This document shows positions 36,331 to 43,612 of a stretch of 64,000 bases of DNA, one piece after another. This DNA is from Pedobacter ginsengisoli (GTDB taxonomy: Bacteria; Bacteroidota; Bacteroidia; Sphingobacteriales; Sphingobacteriaceae), in the NCBI RefSeq assembly GCF_002736205.1, contig NZ_CP024091.1:3345555-3409554 (forward strand), given 5' to 3'. The stretch's first letter is position 1. Each line of letters starts with the position of its first letter. Both the position numbers and the translations under genes were made by a program. Under the pieces are notes generated by a model, which did no database searches, was not told the DNA's origin, and saw nothing but the letters and a program-made list of their open reading frames with translations.

Positions 36331-37503
36331 ATGTCAATGAAGCATTTTTTACTTTTTCTGCTATTCATTCTATTTATTTCATGTTCCCAAGAAAAAAAGA
36401 AAGAAGAATTCAATTTTCCGATCACCAAAATAAAGATTAACCCAGTGGATGACCAAAAGGCCTACATTGAAGACATTGCTGACAGTATCTATTATGTAAG
36501 CCTGAAAGCTGAAAAAGATTTCTCAATTAAACACATTTCTAACTTCTTTGTCACCGATAGTTTAATCATTATTGCGGACCGATCCCAAAGTACGGTATTT
36601 CTTTTTGACAAGGAAGGCAAGCCTAAAATCAAAATAAATCATTTAGGTGATCAGCCCGGTGATTACGCCAATTTAACCAATATAATTTATGATGAATATC
36701 AGCATCGCATAGAATTATTGGACCTCAGCCTTAACAAAATTTTCAGGTATGACCTTAACGGAAAGTCTGCTGGCATTCTGGATATCGTTGGATCACGTTA
36801 CTTCGGTTTAACATTTGCAAAAACCAAAGATATGTATGTGAGCGAAATCCTAAACAACAATAAGAATTTAAGAAGACTTAGACTTTATAAAGAAAGAGAT
36901 GGAATGCTCACTTACCATTCTCAGGAGCTTTTCTTCCCACCACTGATAAAAGAACTTGACCTGGGTTTCTCCCATCAGTTTGATAATTATAAAGATACTG
37001 TCTATTACTATCCTTTACTCGACAACAAGATTTATACAGTAAACATTGATGAGGTTAAACCTGTATTTCAAATTGAAGTACCTTCTAAAAATCAGATTGG
37101 ATTCGAAATTAATTCGGCAAAACCCGCAAAAGATCATTTTGATTACTGGAAGAAAATGGAATCCGCTGAAGTGATGTACGACAATAACTCCTTATTTGTT
37201 ACCGACAACTGGGTTTCTTTTAGGTATAACTTTAAATCAAAAGCAGATCCTAGAAATGCTTTTTTTTCCAAGAAGACAGGCAAAACACTTCAATTTACGG
37301 AACTGTGCAGTAAAAAAGATCCGATGCTACACTCCCGCAATAAGATTTCAGGAAAACTTGGCGATTATTTTGTGACCATAGTACCTTTTAAAAATGAAGC
37401 AATTCCGCAAAGCAAACCAGCTACAGATAATCACATTGTCTTTAAGCTAATGTATTTTAGATTAAAAGAAAATCAACAATTGAGGAATTATGAATCCGAG
37501 TAA
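36331..37503 (+). CDS. 6-bladed beta-propeller lipoprotein
   Basis: 390 residues with lipoprotein signal MSMKHFLLFLLFILFISC (lipidated C18). Repeating blades are visible: FVTDSLIIIADRSQSTVFLFD, YDEYQHRIELLDLSLNKIFRYD and YYYPLLDNKIYTVN. These are typical of the 6-bladed propeller (NHL-like) family of Bacteroidota. Its partners in other genomes are often NVEALA peptides, as here, one gene upstream. It is likely attached to the outer membrane or periplasmic face; ligand unknown. It converges on the DUF917 gene with a three-base gap. Confidence 0.7.
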   Translation: MSMKHFLLFLLFILFISCSQEKKKEEFNFPITKIKINPVDDQKAYIEDIADSIYYVSLKAEKDFSIKHISNFFVTDSLIIIADRSQSTVFLFDKEGKPKIKINHLGDQPGDYANLTNIIYDEYQHRIELLDLSLNKIFRYDLNGKSAGILDIVGSRYFGLTFAKTKDMYVSEILNNNKNLRRLRLYKERDGMLTYHSQELFFPPLIKELDLGFSHQFDNYKDTVYYYPLLDNKIYTVNIDEVKPVFQIEVPSKNQIGFEINSAKPAKDHFDYWKKMESAEVMYDNNSLFVTDNWVSFRYNFKSKADPRNAFFSKKTGKTLQFTELCSKKDPMLHSRNKISGKLGDYFVTIVPFKNEAIPQSKPATDNHIVFKLMYFRLKENQQLRNYESE

Positions 37504-37506
37504 AGT

Positions 37507-38655
37507 CTAAGAAACTTTGTGCACCATTAAGCGAATCAATAAATCGCCTAGTCTCTCCTCTGCCGGTAGCTGATAATTCAACTGGCCGAAATAGGCAAAC
37601 TCCTGCAATTGTTCTTTAAACTGAAGCAAGCGTTTGGATTGCTTGAATGCTTCGGGCGCATCAATAGCCAAAACAAATACCTCGTCGCCTTCTTTAACCT
37701 CCGCATTCGTTAGCGTACTGCCATCATATTTAAGATAGGTTATTCCTGCTGGAGCTGTTAACATTGGCCCCTGCTGATTGGAATTGTACAGCATAAGATT
37801 TTCATTTTGAGCTAACACACTTATTGTGCTATCTGATAGTGAATCACTAATTATTACCTGTGAATAATCGAATGCGCCTTCTTCTTTATTTTGTATACTC
37901 TGCACCCTGCCTTGTGCTAGCAAACAGGCTTTAGTTTCATTTACAAGGCTTAAACAAGCAGGATCCATCCGAAGTCCTTTCTTGAGACTATCCATTAACG
38001 CGCCGCAGGCCATAGCACGGCTTATTGAATTTTTGATACCACACGCTAACAATTGATCAATTTTAGACGGCCACAAAGCCAAACTTCCGGAATTTCCAAA
38101 TAGTGCTGATCCCGTTATCGGACGTAGCATACTGTCAAGCTTAGCTACATGATCAATTTGTAACAAAATAAAATCTCCCTGATCATTTGCAATTGCAGCA
38201 GGCGAGGGTGGTATTTCGCTAAATGTTGCCAGTGATAAAACAGGTACTGCCCTACCGGCACCATCCATATCCAACACCGGCACACCATATCGTGCTGCTA
38301 CTACAAATGGAACTATACAATTCTCCGGACCGGTTTCTATGGGTACAACAAAAGTCAAAGGTGCTCCAACGCTTCGCTTTATTTGTAACGATAACTCATC
38401 AAATGCTTTGGAAATCGCATCAAACTGTTTTTCCTCCTGAGCCGCATTTGCCCCTATATCTGCAATCACACACCCCATTGCAGAAGAATCAAAAGAATGA
38501 TCAAAGACACTCATCAATTGCACTTTTCCTGAAGGTGCTGTTTCTACTATATATTTAAGCAAAGCAAGCGCCGCAGCCTTATTACCACCACCTCCGCTTC
38601 CTAATAATGCCGCTCCTTCAATGATGTGATGAAGTTTTTCGCTACCTATTTCCAT
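37507..38655 (-). CDS. DUF917 family protein
   Basis: 382 residues. The N-terminal LHHIIEGAALLGSGGGGNK is the hallmark of the DUF917 family, whose members include proteins named S-methyl thiohydantoin desulfurase-like. GCVIADIGANAAQ and a mid-protein DMDGAGRAVP are also conserved. The C-terminal half is beta-rich. The biochemical role in this organism is unknown. It stands alone on the minus strand, between convergent and divergent neighbours. Confidence 0.7.
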   Translation of the reverse strand: MEIGSEKLHHIIEGAALLGSGGGGNKAAALALLKYIVETAPSGKVQLMSVFDHSFDSSAMGCVIADIGANAAQEEKQFDAISKAFDELSLQIKRSVGAPLTFVVPIETGPENCIVPFVVAARYGVPVLDMDGAGRAVPVLSLATFSEIPPSPAAIANDQGDFILLQIDHVAKLDSMLRPITGSALFGNSGSLALWPSKIDQLLACGIKNSISRAMACGALMDSLKKGLRMDPACLSLVNETKACLLAQGRVQSIQNKEEGAFDYSQVIISDSLSDSTISVLAQNENLMLYNSNQQGPMLTAPAGITYLKYDGSTLTNAEVKEGDEVFVLAIDAPEAFKQSKRLLQFKEQLQEFAYFGQLNYQLPAEERLGDLLIRLMVHKVS

Positions 38656-38754
38656 AGTCGTAGATGATTATTAATTTAGCTAAATTAGTTTATTACAAAT
38701 TATACATTTTTCGATAAATGTCTTACTTTTTCACAATTTTGAATAAAAAAAATC

Positions 38755-39414
38755 ATGTATGTACTTTTAGATAATAATTGGTACCTGCCTTATCAGGAAA
38801 TAAAAGATGATTTTCAAACAGGCGACGTTCTATTAGTTCATGGCCGTTATGAGTTCAGTATTGCTATTGAGGCTGTTCAATGGTCGCCATTTTCTCATGT
38901 TGGCATGATTGTAAGAGCCAAAGATATCGGACTTGCCGGTAAAGCTCCTGAATTACTTCTTTGGGAAGCAAATTCTTTAACTAATTTACCCGACGTTATT
39001 ACAGGGCAGGCAAAACCAGGCCCAATGTTAGTTGATTTAGAAGAACGGCTAAGCAGAACGGCTAAGGATTTTGAAGATGTAAAATTTGCATTTAAACCCT
39101 TACATTTAACACCCGAAACAGACATTCGGCCTGCTTTACAAGGGTTGATATCAACTGTTAATCAGGCAGGATTTCCAAGCGATGAAGAAATGGCTTATCG
39201 CTTTTTTGAAGGCCGCTACCGTGGCCTGCCCGCTTCTACCGATGCTTTTTTCTGCAGTGAACTTTTGGCTCATACATTCATGGAAATGGGCCTACTAGGA
39301 ACCAAATATCCAATTAATGCTTACGCACCTAAAGACTTTTCTGATGAAGGAACAGTTCGCCTGCGTAAACGTGCTCAATTTGGAAACGAACGTTTCTTTA
39401 ATCCACCAATATAA
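38755..39414 (+). CDS. YiiX/YebB-like NlpC/P60-type cysteine hydrolase
   Basis: 219 residues of the circularly permuted papain-like fold. TGDVLLVHGRYEFS is followed by FSHVGMIVRA, whose His is the likely catalytic base, and a C-terminal AFFCSELLAHTF carries the likely Cys nucleophile. There is no signal peptide. Relatives (YiiX-type) act on lipid-like or peptide substrates and are poorly characterised. Transcribed divergently from the DUF917 gene with ~100 bases between. Confidence 0.65.
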   Translation: MYVLLDNNWYLPYQEIKDDFQTGDVLLVHGRYEFSIAIEAVQWSPFSHVGMIVRAKDIGLAGKAPELLLWEANSLTNLPDVITGQAKPGPMLVDLEERLSRTAKDFEDVKFAFKPLHLTPETDIRPALQGLISTVNQAGFPSDEEMAYRFFEGRYRGLPASTDAFFCSELLAHTFMEMGLLGTKYPINAYAPKDFSDEGTVRLRKRAQFGNERFFNPPI

Positions 39415-39513
39415 ATCGGGTACGTAATTAAAGTTTAAAGCTATTGTTGTTTTACCAAACGTAAAACAACAATAGTGCTTATTCGCTTATGGTCTTAATA
39501 TTCCATTCAGTCA

Positions 39514-41718
39514 TTAGAGTACATTCTTGATCTCCTCAATAAGACCTACATACTGCTTTTTAATATTCCGTTGCCTGTAAACATCTTTACCATTCCAATT
39601 TTTGTTCCAATTGGCGCTACTAAAAGACCAGGCATTGAGCTTGCCCAACTGATCACTTAAAGATTTTAAACTCTGATTTAAACTACTAATAGAGCCTACA
39701 TTGGTACTAAGAGACATTCCTTTCCATGCAACATTCTGTGCCGCCCCAAAGGGGATTGGATACAATTTTATACCATTATCACTTTCAGAAAGGACTTTAT
39801 CTTTCTTGTTATACTTAAAAACCAAATACTTAGCTCTTCCAGGTTTAGAAAAGACTATTTCCTTATCATAAATGGAACTTAAGCCACCCTGTTCCGGACC
39901 AAAAGCCCAAATATCCCCATCTGGTGTTAATAAAGGCAGCACTTTATAAGAACGGCTGAAGGAAGTGAAATTTTTTCCGTTAAAATTACAAGTAGTTAGC
40001 GAATAGGCTTGGCGAGTATCATCATTATTTTTATCGCTATTTTGTAAAGGTGTGCCTATGGTTTTGTCATCCTTTATTAAGCCCAGTCCTAATTCACAAT
40101 TTCTAAGAAAAGTCACTTCATTCCAAAGCGCATAAATATGCTTAGGCGCCTCACCCAAACTTTCGTAAATTTCTTCGACTGTCATTCCACCAAGGCCTCT
40201 CGAAACATCCTGCATCTTTCCTGCAGCATTGGCAAAAGCCTCGGCGATACTCAAAGAAGTTACTTTTGGCAGAGAGAGATCTTTTCTTTTAAATTCAGTG
40301 ATTCCAGAAGCATGTGCTATATAATACATCCTGCTCAAAGTTTGGTAATCTTGCAACATCACCCTTGCTTTCACAGTATCTTCTCCATCAATGGCATCTA
40401 TACTATTGTAATAACCCTGGGCCATCCATGGAAAAAGGTCAGGCCAGTTGCTGATCCATACTCCCAGCGGAACAAATCCTTTAGTATCTATCTCTTTTTC
40501 TATTTTAAGGTCATCATTAAACGCCTGTGCTTTTATCTTTTTCGCTTTATTTTTTTGATGATTAGCAAAAGAACTTAAGGTATCCACCTCGTTATTAATT
40601 ATTTTCTGCTTAAACTCATCGAGTTTTGTCTTATCAGCAGGCTTATCTGCATTATTTAGAAATTCGTCAAAAGTAAGTGTCGGGTCTATTTTTTTTGTCT
40701 TCTCGTAAGCAGATGCTTTTGCCATTGCATCCAAGTCCTCCAGATTTTTTATTTCATCCACTTTTTCGACAATGTCATATCCAGGCTCTGGCGGTACAAA
40801 TTCAGGTATGGTTGGTGCCCCATGGGTAATATCCATATTCGGCGCTTTATCTAGCACATTAACCTCGGCCAGATCAGCAAATGTTTTGTTAGACACCTGG
40901 CTGAACCAATCATCAACCTGCTGAGCAAGCACAGAACCGCTCAAATAGCTGGTGCAATTTACCTTCACCTTTGCTTCTCCGCTGGATTGGCTGCCATCGT
41001 AAGTAGCCTTTACGGCAATGGAGGCAAAAGTGTTGGCATACGAAAAATCTGCCTGACCGCCATACTTCCACGACTTTGACTCACTCTCAGAAGTCATTAC
41101 CATTTTTACACCTCCAAATGCTCCCCAGGCAACCCCAACTACCATGCCGTTACCAAAATCATGCGTAAATTGTTCTGAAGCGTTTATCCATAATTTTATC
41201 AGCTTTTTTAATGAGTTACTTTGAGCATCATTATTTTGCAACACATTCAGCAAATCCAAACCTGATTTTGAAACTTCGGCCATTACCGCATTGTAGGCGT
41301 CCAAAACTGACATTATACTTTGCTGGCAAGCCTTGTTCAAGCTGACAATAAGATCACTTGCGGTAAGCTGCTCAAAATTGATGTATTCTACTCCGCCAAC
41401 GGAAATGGCATTGTAATTTACCTCTACTGATTTACTGCTGGCCGCCGACGATTTCCCAACATACGCTGACAAGGAAGATTTAAGCAGGCTTACCCCCGAA
41501 ACTCCATAAGCGCCAGACATTCCAAATGATCCCTGATTCATTTGTTCAGAAAATACGTAGCTACTTTCGCCAGACATATATTTTTGGGATTCTTCCTGGG
41601 TAATCATTAAGCTAATGGGATTCCTCACCACACTAGAATTAAATTCTCCCGTAAGGGCATATATTGTTGCCCCAATTGTTACCCCATACAAGGGGTTATT
41701 TCTTTCAGAATTGCTCAT
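39514..41718 (-). CDS. Large leaderless protein, MACPF-like; putative pore-forming partner
   Basis: 734 residues without signal peptide or clear transmembrane helix. Residues ~45-125 are Ser/Ala/Val/Gly-rich alternating beta (FSEQMNQGSFGMSGAYGVSG, SLSAYVGKSS). Around 190-225 a segment FGNGMVVGVAWGAFGGVKMVM then SESESKSWKYGG resembles the YGTHxV..GG core of MACPF proteins, and amphipathic beta-type sequence follows (SYANTFASIAVKATYDGSQ). A helical charged linker and a globular C-terminal region with no motif I know make up the rest. The aegerolysin two genes upstream strengthens the reading, since aegerolysins work with MACPF partners. The fold assignment is by eye and moderate at best. Confidence 0.45.
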   Translation of the reverse strand: MSNSERNNPLYGVTIGATIYALTGEFNSSVVRNPISLMITQEESQKYMSGESSYVFSEQMNQGSFGMSGAYGVSGVSLLKSSLSAYVGKSSAASSKSVEVNYNAISVGGVEYINFEQLTASDLIVSLNKACQQSIMSVLDAYNAVMAEVSKSGLDLLNVLQNNDAQSNSLKKLIKLWINASEQFTHDFGNGMVVGVAWGAFGGVKMVMTSESESKSWKYGGQADFSYANTFASIAVKATYDGSQSSGEAKVKVNCTSYLSGSVLAQQVDDWFSQVSNKTFADLAEVNVLDKAPNMDITHGAPTIPEFVPPEPGYDIVEKVDEIKNLEDLDAMAKASAYEKTKKIDPTLTFDEFLNNADKPADKTKLDEFKQKIINNEVDTLSSFANHQKNKAKKIKAQAFNDDLKIEKEIDTKGFVPLGVWISNWPDLFPWMAQGYYNSIDAIDGEDTVKARVMLQDYQTLSRMYYIAHASGITEFKRKDLSLPKVTSLSIAEAFANAAGKMQDVSRGLGGMTVEEIYESLGEAPKHIYALWNEVTFLRNCELGLGLIKDDKTIGTPLQNSDKNNDDTRQAYSLTTCNFNGKNFTSFSRSYKVLPLLTPDGDIWAFGPEQGGLSSIYDKEIVFSKPGRAKYLVFKYNKKDKVLSESDNGIKLYPIPFGAAQNVAWKGMSLSTNVGSISSLNQSLKSLSDQLGKLNAWSFSSANWNKNWNGKDVYRQRNIKKQYVGLIEEIKNVL

Positions 41719-41741
41719 AATACATTGTTTAAATAAGTTAT

Positions 41742-42722
41742 TTAAAAATTACACTGAATAATACTTTGGGTCGTTTTAGCATTGAGGCAGTCTATGTAAA
41801 CGATGTTGGGTTTCGGTTTATGAGGCTCGCTTATGCGCTCCTTCAGTACTTCTTCCAAAGCAAGATTTGCTACTTCTGCCAACTCCTTTACAGAACCCTT
41901 AAAAAAAGTGTCGATGTTTGGTGTCAGCGTCCAGGATAGCAGAAAGAAATAATCCTTATCCAGGCCTCCGTATGCATCTAATTTTTTTAACTGATCATGC
42001 TTCATTTTTTCCAGTGAAGTGGTATTGGAATAGGAATCACACACAGTGATATTGGGCCCACCATAACCAACAAGTTCTGCTCCTGAACTATCTCTGCTAA
42101 ATCCATCATGGTATCGGAACCGGGCTGCCCGGGCACTGATATGTTCTGGATAATCAAACACCAGAATAATTTTTCCTCTGCAATCGTTTAAGGCTATCTT
42201 TGCTAAATTGACGTCGCTTTTAGATTGTGTGAACAGATAAGCCCTGTATTTGATATCAGCTAAAAACTCATCAATCCTGTCTTTTATATCCCTTTCTTTA
42301 TTTCGATTGGTTCGGATATGTGAAAATTTCAGGATAAAAGTTTCCGATTGATGCGATTGAATAAATTTAAGAGATTGATCCAAAACAGCAGCCAACGATT
42401 GACCATTACCTCCGGCATCACCAGTTCGGTGATAGGTAACCAGTTCCCCATAGTCATAATCTACTCTAAGATCAAAATATCGGGAACCGGCTTCCAATTG
42501 CTGCTGTATATTTAATGTTTGTGTTTGGATTATTCCGCGATTTAGTTGCGCCCCTGCGCCACAGTGATCTGTTTGAGACATGCCTGCATCATGACTTCCA
42601 GGCATTACAATTCCGCTTAGCTTAGTGCTGCCATCCAAGTAATCCATCCAGGTTGATGTATCCAATACATGCTCCCTCAGATCTCCATTTTCTAAATGTT
42701 GCATAATCCTATTTTTTGACAC
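41742..42722 (-). CDS. Phosphatidylinositol-specific phospholipase C-like protein
   Basis: 326 residues forming a PI-PLC X-type barrel. MPGSHDAGMS (first catalytic His), QLEAGSRYFDLRV, then LVTYHRTG (second His) and TFILKFSHIR match bacterial PI-PLC landmarks; VIVFDYP-type strand (IILVFDYPEHIS) also fits. The expected reaction is cleavage of phosphatidylinositol or GPI-type lipids. No signal peptide is present, unlike secreted Bacillus or Listeria enzymes. The GTG start at 42722 overlaps the TAG stop of the aegerolysin gene by one base, indicating translational coupling; an ATG six codons in is an alternative. Confidence 0.8.
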   Translation of the reverse strand: MSKNRIMQHLENGDLREHVLDTSTWMDYLDGSTKLSGIVMPGSHDAGMSQTDHCGAGAQLNRGIIQTQTLNIQQQLEAGSRYFDLRVDYDYGELVTYHRTGDAGGNGQSLAAVLDQSLKFIQSHQSETFILKFSHIRTNRNKERDIKDRIDEFLADIKYRAYLFTQSKSDVNLAKIALNDCRGKIILVFDYPEHISARAARFRYHDGFSRDSSGAELVGYGGPNITVCDSYSNTTSLEKMKHDQLKKLDAYGGLDKDYFFLLSWTLTPNIDTFFKGSVKELAEVANLALEEVLKERISEPHKPKPNIVYIDCLNAKTTQSIIQCNF

Positions 42723-43078
42723 TATGATATTGGATATAACTCAAACGTGATATTCTGATCATGACCCTTAAAACTGCCTTTAATTTCATATCCCATTGAA
42801 TCAGAAGGATTAGCGCTGACACGATACGAGCTGGCGCCACTGCCAACAGGATGGTTATAGTAAAATTCAACGGTGGTGTTTCCACCGTCAGTTTCATATG
42901 TTACTGTTCCCTCAGGGCCATATGAACCACCTGTTCTGGTTGTACAAGTCCAGCTTCCCGAAGCCTCAATAGTAGCTGGTGGACCCGAAGTAAATTTTCC
43001 GTGAACCGGTTCCTGGGGTCTTAATTTCAACACCTTACCAGTGTTGTTATTTACTGTCATTTTAACTGATCTAGCCAT
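42722..43078 (-). CDS. Aegerolysin family protein
   Basis: 118 residues, about the usual aegerolysin length. It has RSVKMTVNNNTGKVLKLR, a TRTGGSYGPEGTVTY centre and EFYYNHPVGSGASSYRV. The MGYEIKGSFKGHDQNITFEL end matches the family's C-terminal strands. Aegerolysins are small beta-sandwich proteins that bind particular membrane lipids and form pores with a larger MACPF partner. No signal peptide is present, as usual for the family. It is the second gene of a four-gene minus-strand cluster. Confidence 0.8.
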   Translation of the reverse strand: MARSVKMTVNNNTGKVLKLRPQEPVHGKFTSGPPATIEASGSWTCTTRTGGSYGPEGTVTYETDGGNTTVEFYYNHPVGSGASSYRVSANPSDSMGYEIKGSFKGHDQNITFELYPIS

Positions 43079-43119
43079 AATGTTAATTTTTTAAATTCTA
43101 CTATAAATACTTGATTATT

Positions 43120-43389
43120 TTATACCCACGATATCTTCACAGTTTCAACACCGTGGTTACTTATAACTATACTGGTAGTTCCGGCAGGAATTGTACGACC
43201 ACCATTTCCAAAAATATAGTAGCCATTGGTTATGCTGAAATCCACTCCACCACCTCCACCTCCAGGTCTTACAAAAGAGGCGTGGAGGTCAGTTCTTCTA
43301 TTCAGGGAATGTGGTCCCGGAGCTACTGTTACTGTTTTTGGTTTTTCGATTGTTAGGCTGTTATGAGCCGCTAATGTTTCTACTGGCAT
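43120..43389 (-). CDS. Small beta-rich protein, first gene of the toxin-like cluster
   Basis: 89 residues with no signal peptide. It has a mid-protein glycine run (PGGGGGGVDFS) and alternating hydrophobic strands (TSIVISNHGVETVKISWV). No family is recognised. Its size and beta content would suit a small membrane- or sugar-binding partner like the aegerolysin 41 bases downstream. It is the promoter-proximal gene, following the GGACA repeat array. Confidence 0.5.
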   Translation of the reverse strand: MPVETLAAHNSLTIEKPKTVTVAPGPHSLNRRTDLHASFVRPGGGGGGVDFSITNGYYIFGNGGRTIPAGTTSIVISNHGVETVKISWV

Positions 43390-43511
43390 GATTTTAAAAA
43401 TTAAATGGTTAATTAATAAAGCTTCTGTTTATATAGCTGTTATGCTATTTCAAAAGCTCATTTGCTGTATACCAAAGTTGTGGAGAAGATGAAAAAACAG
43501 CTATCAGATAA

Positions 43512-43600
43512 TGGACAATGATTCAATTATATTGGACATTTTTTGCATGCAGAGCACTTGTAGCCTCAATATTCGGACATTCTTTATCAATAAACGGACA
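43512..43600 (-). promoter_or_regulatory. Candidate operator: four direct repeats with 21-bp periodicity
   Basis: GGACA occurs at 43513, 43534, 43575 and 43596 (TGTCC on the coding strand), with spacings of 21, 41 and 21 bases. A degenerate GAGCA lies near the missing position. Direct repeats one every 21 bp, two helical turns, are typical of AraC-family binding. The array lies 120-210 bases before the first toxin-cluster gene and just past the end of a gene encoding an AraC-type output domain. Confidence 0.5.
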
Positions 43601-43612
43601 GGGTATAAAAAC

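Noticed and set aside
43111-43356. 81-codon plus-strand ORF opposite the small toxin-cluster gene
   Set aside because: Composition (runs of Thr/Ser, Cys-Tyr tail) and lack of context mark it as the complement of the minus-strand gene 43120-43389.
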